DNA from: Vibrio sp. SS-MA-C1-2
GTDB lineage: Bacteria; Pseudomonadota; Gammaproteobacteria; Enterobacterales; Vibrionaceae
NCBI RefSeq assembly: GCF_021513135.1
Contig: NZ_CP090980.1
Location: 558,001-622,000, forward strand
Direction of reading: 5' to 3'
DNA: 64,000 bases
Shown here: positions 59,328 through 64,000 of the stretch, piece after piece
Numbering within the stretch: position 1 is the first letter of the stretch
Layout of the letters: each line of letters begins with the position of its first letter
Notes under the pieces: generated by a model
The model's database searches: none
Told to the model about the DNA's origin: nothing
The model's input: only the letters and a program-made list of their open reading frames with translations
Made by a program: the position numbers and the translations under genes

Positions 59328-60587
59328 TTAACGAGCTAATTTATGATGTGCACGTGAAAAGTGCCCTGCACAGAAAGCGCCGACGATCGACAGTTCCCCT
59401 GCCAAACAGAGTGCTGCACAGACTTCTGCTAATGCTTGTGATTTTCCTGAACCATATAACCCCATTAATTCTAAACAGGCTCTTTGGCTCGGTAACCCTG
59501 TTCCGCCACCGACCGTACCCAGCATTAAATTGGGCAAGGTAACGCTCGCATATAAATCGCCGTTTTTATCTACTTCAATCCGTGTCATACCAATGGCTGA
59601 TTCCGCAACACATGCCGCATCTTGGCCACATGCAATATAGAGTGCAGCAAGCGCATTGGCATAGTGAGCGTTAATGCCAATTGTGCCACTTAATGTTGCG
59701 CCAACGGTACTCATCTGAGCAAATTGCATCATCTGTTCTGGTGTGGTGTGTAGATACTTTTTAACTAATTCGGCAGGAATATGTGCTTCTGCGGTGACTT
59801 TCTTTCCTCGAACACTTCGCAATGTTTGACTACTGGCTTTTTTGTCCCCGGATAAGTTGCCATCTAAGTAGGCATTTTCTGGCGTGATAGGGGAATTATC
59901 TAAGATATAACCAAAAATTTCATTAGTCGCAATAGTAACCATATTTTGGCCAGATGCATCACCGGTTAAAAACTCAAAGACAAGATAAACATGATTACCT
60001 TCAATACTGATATTAATATCACTGAGTTTTCCGTGAGACGTTGTAGACTCTGCTAATTGTTTGAACGTTTCGTACTGGGTGACAGCCCATGCAACGAATT
60101 GTCCTGCTTCAGCTAAACCAAAGAAAGCAAAAGCCGGGGTACGTGTTACCCCTTCGTTTAATAGCATCGCACTTGCACCGCCACTCGCGGTTAATAGTTT
60201 CGCTCCTCGGTTATAAGAGGCAACTAAAGCGGCTTCAGTCGTGGCGAGAGGGATTAAGTAATCATCATTAGCAAATAGTCCATTTACACGCAGAGGGCCG
60301 GCAAGACCTACGGGTAATTTCACAGTACCAATAAAATGCTCGATATTTTTCTCATACACATGAATTTGCTTTTGAGTATGAGTGTCGAGCAATTCAGCTT
60401 GTAGAGTCGGCTCCGCTAATTTTTCCCAACGACGAGTGAGATTCTTTTCGGTTAGATAAGGGCTTGGTGTGATTTTCTTAATTGGTTTATCAAATCGGGG
60501 CTTAAGTGATTGCTCTAATTTCTTCGCGGAGATATCACCTCCTAAGATGGAAACATAGTCACGGCGGTGCAGATTGAGTTTTGGCAT
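59328..60587 (-). CDS. mvaA: Hydroxymethylglutaryl-CoA reductase
   Basis: Reduces HMG-CoA to mevalonate. A 419-residue protein of the family's catalytic domain, without the membrane anchor of eukaryotic enzymes. ATTEAALVASYNRGAK supplies the catalytic Glu (118), TGDASGQNM the Asp (210), the GDKKAS lysine pair lies at about 249-250, and a C-terminal CAGHFSRAHHK region holds the catalytic His. ENAYLDGNLSGDKKAS and GTIGINAHYAN are typical. No other mevalonate-pathway gene is in the window. The gene stands alone with its own terminator region. Confidence 0.93.
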   Translation of the reverse strand: MPKLNLHRRDYVSILGGDISAKKLEQSLKPRFDKPIKKITPSPYLTEKNLTRRWEKLAEPTLQAELLDTHTQKQIHVYEKNIEHFIGTVKLPVGLAGPLRVNGLFANDDYLIPLATTEAALVASYNRGAKLLTASGGASAMLLNEGVTRTPAFAFFGLAEAGQFVAWAVTQYETFKQLAESTTSHGKLSDINISIEGNHVYLVFEFLTGDASGQNMVTIATNEIFGYILDNSPITPENAYLDGNLSGDKKASSQTLRSVRGKKVTAEAHIPAELVKKYLHTTPEQMMQFAQMSTVGATLSGTIGINAHYANALAALYIACGQDAACVAESAIGMTRIEVDKNGDLYASVTLPNLMLGTVGGGTGLPSQRACLELMGLYGSGKSQALAEVCAALCLAGELSIVGAFCAGHFSRAHHKLAR

Positions 60588-60742
60588 AAGAACATATTAA
60601 TTACAAAAATTGTTGATGCGGATTTTACTGAGTAATGAGAGATAAACAAGAGATTGATATAAATGGTTACAGTTTGCTTCTCGCTAAAATGCACTGTCGA
60701 TACGAATGTACCCTTCAAGTAAGAAGGAAGGGGATGTCGATA

Positions 60743-60801
60743 AAATAGAAGAGACGGAGATACTCCCTAACACAGTTAGGACTTCTCCGTCTCTTCTATT
60801 T
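60743..60801. terminator. Strong bidirectional hairpin between mvaA and the YebC-like gene
   Basis: An 18-bp perfect stem, AAATAGAAGAGACGGAGA with TCTCCGTCTCTTCTATTT. It lies downstream of the YebC-like gene and upstream of mvaA. An ERIC-like scrap (TTCAAGTAAGAAGG) lies at about 60715. Confidence 0.85.
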
Positions 60802-60849
60802 GAGCTTTACGTTATTGATATCCCTTAAAGTGATAAGGTAAAATCAATA

Positions 60850-61572
60850 TTAGTCAGCTAATTCAGCATTGTGGTAAACATTCTGAACGTCATCACAATC
60901 ATCAAGCATATCTAAGAACTTCTCGAATGCGGGTAGGTCTTCTTCACTGATTTCTGTATGAGTTTGAGGAACAAAAGTAATCTCATCAAGGTCAAACTCA
61001 ATATCTGCATTTTCTGCTAATAAAGCAGAGCGTGCTTTAAAGTATTCAGTGTGCGGTGCGTAAACGGTCATTGTGCCATCTTCACACTCGATATCTGCAA
61101 CATCAACATCAGCCATCATTAATGTTTCAAGTACCGCCTCTTCGTCATCCCCTTTAAAAGAGAAAACCGCTTGGTGGTCAAACATATGAGACACAGCACC
61201 AGGGCCACCAATTTTAGAGTGAGTTTTCACAAAACATTGGCGAACATCAGCGTAAGTACGGTTGTTGTTATCTGTTAAGCAGTCAACGATAACCATGCAG
61301 TTTCCTGGGCCAAAGCCTTCGTAACGTGCTGGAGAATAATCTTCACCGCCACTGCCACTTGCTTTGTCAATTGCTTTATCGATAACATGTCCAGGAACTT
61401 GATCTTTTTTCGCTTTATCCATTAGACGGCGAAGAGATAAGTTGCTTTCAGGATCTAACCCGCTGTTTTTAGCACAAACGTAAATCTCTTTACCGTATTT
61501 AGAGTAAAGTTTTACTTTTGCACCCTGCGTTTTAGCCATTGATAGTTTACGTACTTCGAATTTTCTGCCCAT
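60850..61572 (-). CDS. YebC/PmpR-family (YeeN-type) protein
   Basis: A 240-residue member of the widespread YebC/PmpR family, members of which act as transcriptional regulators or, per recent work on the family, in translation of difficult sequences. The opening [19 protein letters not shown] and the three-domain pattern ([20 protein letters not shown], then [11 protein letters not shown], acidic C-terminus ending [16 protein letters not shown]) match YeeN-like proteins. It is cytoplasmic and monocistronic. The role in this organism is not predictable. Confidence 0.92.
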   Translation of the reverse strand: MGRKFEVRKLSMAKTQGAKVKLYSKYGKEIYVCAKNSGLDPESNLSLRRLMDKAKKDQVPGHVIDKAIDKASGSGGEDYSPARYEGFGPGNCMVIVDCLTDNNNRTYADVRQCFVKTHSKIGGPGAVSHMFDHQAVFSFKGDDEEAVLETLMMADVDVADIECEDGTMTVYAPHTEYFKARSALLAENADIEFDLDEITFVPQTHTEISEEDLPAFEKFLDMLDDCDDVQNVYHNAELAD

Positions 61573-61701
61573 AACCGTTGGCTCTCTTGAAAAACATAGA
61601 ATAAATAAAGGCGCAATTTTACCAGTATCAGAGAGACAGGCAACACCTCTATGAAATAAAGAGAGAAGATTTAGCGATTATTACACTATTTATGATCTAA
61701 A

Positions 61702-62115
61702 TTAATGAGAAATCTTGCCCCGTAACACTTTTGTCTGGCTACGTTGGTTCTTTTTATCTAATCGTTTCCGTTGCGAGCTTTTGGTTGGTTTGGTTGCTCT
61801 TCGTGCTTTCTCTACTTTTGTCACAGATAAAATTAACGTTTTAAGGCGTTCAAGTGCATCCTCACGGTTTTTTTCTTGCGTTCTAAACTGTTGTGCTTTG
61901 ATGATCACCACTCCCTCTTTGGTGATTCGACTATCTTTACAGTTAAGTAGTCGATGTTTGTAGAAGTCGGGCAACGTTGAACGTTGAATATCGAATCGTA
62001 AATGAATGGCAGAAGAGACTTTATTGACATTTTGGCCACCAGCCCCTTGTGCTCGGATCGCAGTTAGCTCTATTTCCCAGCTTGCAAGCTCGACATTATT
62101 AGATATTTTCAGCAT
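61702..62115 (-). CDS. arfB: Alternative ribosome-rescue factor / peptidyl-tRNA hydrolase ArfB
   Basis: Rescues stalled ribosomes by hydrolysing peptidyl-tRNA. The family GGQ motif is in RAQGAGGQNVNKV, within an RF1-like domain, followed by the basic C-terminal tail (KPTKSSQRKRLDKKNQRSQ) that reads the empty mRNA channel. I place the start at the ATG at 62115, giving 137 residues, close to E. coli YaeJ (140). The longer frame to 62226 consists of ERIC-derived sequence and should not be annotated. Confidence 0.93.
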   Translation of the reverse strand: MLKISNNVELASWEIELTAIRAQGAGGQNVNKVSSAIHLRFDIQRSTLPDFYKHRLLNCKDSRITKEGVVIIKAQQFRTQEKNREDALERLKTLILSVTKVEKARRATKPTKSSQRKRLDKKNQRSQTKVLRGKISH

Positions 62116-62162
62116 TTCTTGTCCTAAAGTGAAAAGGGGTGGGGGGATCGGTACTAACCGAA

Positions 62163-62256
62163 TTATCCTCTTTTTACTTGAAATTGTAAGACTAGGTTTA
62201 GTGTCGCTATGACCGTATTCATTCATCTACTAGCAACTCCTATTACTTTAGGTATA
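62163..62256. repeat. ERIC element, shortened
   Basis: Outer arms TTTTTACTTGAAATTGTAAG and CTAGCAACTCCTATTACTTT are clear, but the centre is deleted. It lies in the arfB upstream region and creates the false N-terminal extension. Confidence 0.75.
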
Positions 62257-62347
62257 ATAGTGATGTTGAATGGTCGTCTAGCCGTGTAAAAACATTTAAT
62301 TTTACACCATTATACCACTTAACATCTATTTTATTGAAGGTAACCCA

Positions 62348-62704
62348 ATGAGTTCAAAACAAGAAATTCAGCAAGTAAGTAATCGCATCGAGCGCCAAAA
62401 AAATAAATTAGCTGGCGCGAAAAGACGTGATGACCAGCCAATGATCGAACAGTTTGAAAAAGAAATTGTTAAATTAGATAAAAAATTGGCTCGTTTAAAA
62501 CATCATCAAGCAAAAGAAGTGAATACGAAAGGTAAGGATATTCAGTCTCTTTCTTTTAATCGTCCTCTTACTAAAAAAGAGCAAGCGGACATGGGACAAC
62601 TTAAAAAGTCTGTTCGTGGCTTAGTGGTTGTTCACCCAATGACAGCTCAAGGGCGTCAAATGGGCATTACTGTTGTGACTGGTTTTGCACCAAAAGAGTT
62701 TTAA
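62348..62704 (+). CDS. yibL: YibL-family ribosome-associated protein
   Basis: A 118-residue, strongly basic protein. The N-terminal half is a long charged coiled-coil (residues 5-60, RIERQKNKLAGAKRRDD and following) and the C-terminal part has LSFNRPLTKKEQADMG and VHPMTAQGRQMGIT, typical of YibL/DUF2810, which co-purifies with ribosomes in E. coli. GAAGGTAA precedes the ATG. A hairpin follows. Function beyond ribosome association is unknown. Confidence 0.9.
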   Translation: MSSKQEIQQVSNRIERQKNKLAGAKRRDDQPMIEQFEKEIVKLDKKLARLKHHQAKEVNTKGKDIQSLSFNRPLTKKEQADMGQLKKSVRGLVVVHPMTAQGRQMGITVVTGFAPKEF

Positions 62705-62761
62705 TTCCTCGCGACATCTCATTTAAGTTATATAGTTACATTAAATTAGATTGTTATTCAT

Positions 62762-62787
62762 GAGTGCTTTATTTCGATAAAGCACTC
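62762..62787 (+). terminator. UUCG hairpin downstream of yibL
   Basis: GAGTGCTTTAT, TTCG, ATAAAGCACTC: perfect 11-bp stem. The T-rich tract begins only 6 bases later, so it is a probable but imperfect terminator. Confidence 0.6.
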
Positions 62788-62841
62788 GTGACGCTTTTCT
62801 GTTTTATCTTTTTTCTTTTTTATTTAAGCTTTGGATTTATT

Positions 62842-63295
62842 ATGAGTACATTAGTGGCTATTGCTATCACGACTGGGATCTTATCTGGAATTTGGGGTTG
62901 GTTTGCTTTATCTGTCGGTCTATTAAGTTGGGCTGGCTTTTTAGGTGCAACTACATATTTCTCTTCCCCTGTTGAAGGTATTCGAGGGTTATTACAAAGC
63001 TTTGCAACAAACTTAGCGGGTGTCTTTTGGGCATTAGTGATTATTCACTTTTCGAGCTTAATCGATGCTGAAATTGTCGGTTATATTATTACAGCTCTTG
63101 TCTCCTTTTTTTATGTGTACTCAAGCAAAATGTCGTTGGCTCGTTCATATTCCAGGAACATTCATCGGTAGTTGTGCTTTATTTGCCGCTGATGGAAATT
63201 GGAAAGTTGTTATACCTTCTTTATTTTTTGGCGCGATTTTTGGGTATTTAATGAAGACGTCAGGAATCCTGCTACAGAAAAGATTGGAAAAGTGA
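62842..63295 (+). pseudogene. DUF1097 membrane protein with a T-tract frameshift
   Basis: Predicted inner-membrane protein of the DUF1097 family, about 150 residues if intact. From the ATG at 62842 (MSTLVAIAITTGILSGIWGW) the frame is open to 63171, but after a run of seven T at 63106-63112 the family continuation FMCTQAKCRWLVHIPGTFIG is found in the next frame, which runs to 63295 (LFAADGNWKVVIPSLFFGAI...). One extra T (T7 instead of T6) accounts for it. An artefact or slippage-based variation remains possible. Confidence 0.82.
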
Positions 63296-63302
63296 GAATA
63301 CA

Positions 63303-63460
63303 ATTTTTATTTGAAGTTACTGTGTTGTGGAATATATAAAACATAACTTGATCCCCGTTATTTTTTAGATTATAAGCCAACCCTAATCATATAGTATATC
63401 TATCTTCATGGGGCTTCATTTATTTTCCGCCTACTAGCACCATCAATTACTTTAGGTATA
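63303..63460. repeat. ERIC element with an internal insertion
   Basis: Right-arm block TTTATTTGAAGTTACTGTGT, then about 45 unrelated bases, then CCTAATCATATAG, TCATGGGGCTTCATT and AATTACTTTAGGTATA. The gap to the next gene otherwise contains AT-rich DNA. Confidence 0.7.
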
Positions 63461-63597
63461 GACTGTTTTAATATTGAGATAAAAAGCAGTTTATTCGTGA
63501 TTGAAACAAAAGTGTGCGCTTTTTTAATCTGAAGTTAAATAAAGTATTTACCTATTAGATATGATGATAATTAAGTTTATATCTATAGAGAAATAAC

Positions 63598-64000
63598 ATG
63601 TTCACTTATGAGCAATTACAGGCATTTTGTGCAACCTATGAGCAAGGCAGTTACAGTGCCGCAGCGAAAAAACTGTCGAAAGATCGAACAACGGTTCGAG
63701 AGCAAGTCAAAGCCTTAGAAGATTTTTATGGCGTACCATTCTTTCATATTATTGGTCGTCAAGCTGAGCCCACCGCTGTGTCTAAATATATCTATCAACG
63801 CGCAAAATTAATTACTCGTAGTACTCGAAAATTAAACCTCTCATTATTGAATTTATATCATGATAAATTATTATCGATTAAAATTTACCATGATAATGCC
63901 CTTCCTGCCTCATTGGCGGTTCAAATAGAAAAATCATTATTGTCTGATTTTCCGGAACTCACGGTTCACTGGCTCTATCGTAGTCGTTCTGATGGGTTTT
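63598..64000 (+). CDS. LysR-family regulator, cut by window end
   Basis: The frame runs from the ATG at 63598 to the window edge (134 codons). The N-terminal 60 residues are a typical LysR HTH: FTYEQLQAFCATYEQGSYSA then AAKKLSKDRTTVREQVKALE and the start of the linker. The effector domain has just begun (SIKIYHDNALPASLAVQIEK). Its regulon cannot be inferred because the downstream context is outside the window. Confidence 0.85.
   Translation, partial: MFTYEQLQAFCATYEQGSYSAAAKKLSKDRTTVREQVKALEDFYGVPFFHIIGRQAEPTAVSKYIYQRAKLITRSTRKLNLSLLNLYHDKLLSIKIYHDNALPASLAVQIEKSLLSDFPELTVHWLYRSRSDGF

Noticed and set aside
59159-59542. 127-residue ORF on the plus strand
   Set aside because: Runs through an ERIC element and then antisense to the HMG-CoA reductase gene.
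60706-60735. Another ERIC element
   Set aside because: Only about 15 bases of the right arm are recognisable; too short to list as an element.
62116-62226. N-terminal extension of ArfB
   Set aside because: Encoded partly by an ERIC remnant and makes the protein longer than the family. The ATG at 62115 gives the normal length.

Overview
The window is AT-rich gamma-proteobacterial DNA and almost certainly the replication-origin region of the second chromosome of a member of the Vibrionaceae. The evidence is a 658-residue RctB-type initiator (37441-39417), the chromosome-2 type ParA2 and ParB2 genes beside it, a field of GATC-containing repeats between them, and six copies of the 15-bp parS2 palindrome between 30.0 and 39.4 kb. 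I cannot fix the genus. Photobacterium or a relative is plausible from gene content and from an rRNA operon on chromosome 2.

Layout. 0-7 kb: a cut-off membrane ORF, glgCA for glycogen synthesis, two tandem LysR regulators and an acyl-CoA ligase-like enzyme. 7.5-15 kb: a YfcZ-like protein, three head-to-tail ERIC elements, a Tsx-like porin, and a four-gene operon for an exported molybdenum hydroxylase with a tri-haem cytochrome and an XdhC maturation factor. 15-21.7 kb: small proteins, a MelB-type symporter with LacI-type operators, an actin-like ParM protein with a possible basic-tailed partner, and NhaD. 21.8-27.4 kb: the proline catabolic cluster putA / ALDH-like protein / putP. 27.5-31 kb: outlying RctB-like boxes, a frameshifted AEC permease, small proteins and a hydrolase. 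31.4-39.4 kb: tmcA, parB2, parA2, the origin and rctB. 39.6-43.2 kb: a patatin/beta-barrel protein followed by a fresh ISL3-family insertion. 43.3-49.7 kb: an rrn operon whose 23S gene carries a helix-25 intervening sequence, then 5S, tRNA-Trp, and four 161-bp tandem units made of a tRNA tail plus a terminator. 50-54 kb: a transposase remnant, a universal stress protein, a pair of IscU-like and GGGtGRT proteins, and a deleted MATE gene. 54-59 kb: a Dpp/Nik-type ABC importer operon behind a Zur-box palindrome, with both permeases fused. 59-64 kb: HMG-CoA reductase, a YebC-family protein, arfB, yibL, a frameshifted DUF1097 gene and a LysR gene cut by the window end.

The region is peppered with about seventeen full, tandem or decayed copies of an approximately 127-bp imperfect palindrome that I recognise as ERIC elements. 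They explain most of the spurious short ORFs in intergenic DNA. Three genes look broken: the AEC permease and DUF1097 by single-base homopolymer changes, and MATE by an internal deletion. The most interesting candidates for new biology are the Zur-box ABC operon with a fused permease, the IscU-like/GGGtGRT pair, the chromosomal ParM with an H1-like-tailed neighbour, the outlying RctB-box cluster, and the tRNA-tail/terminator tandem array.
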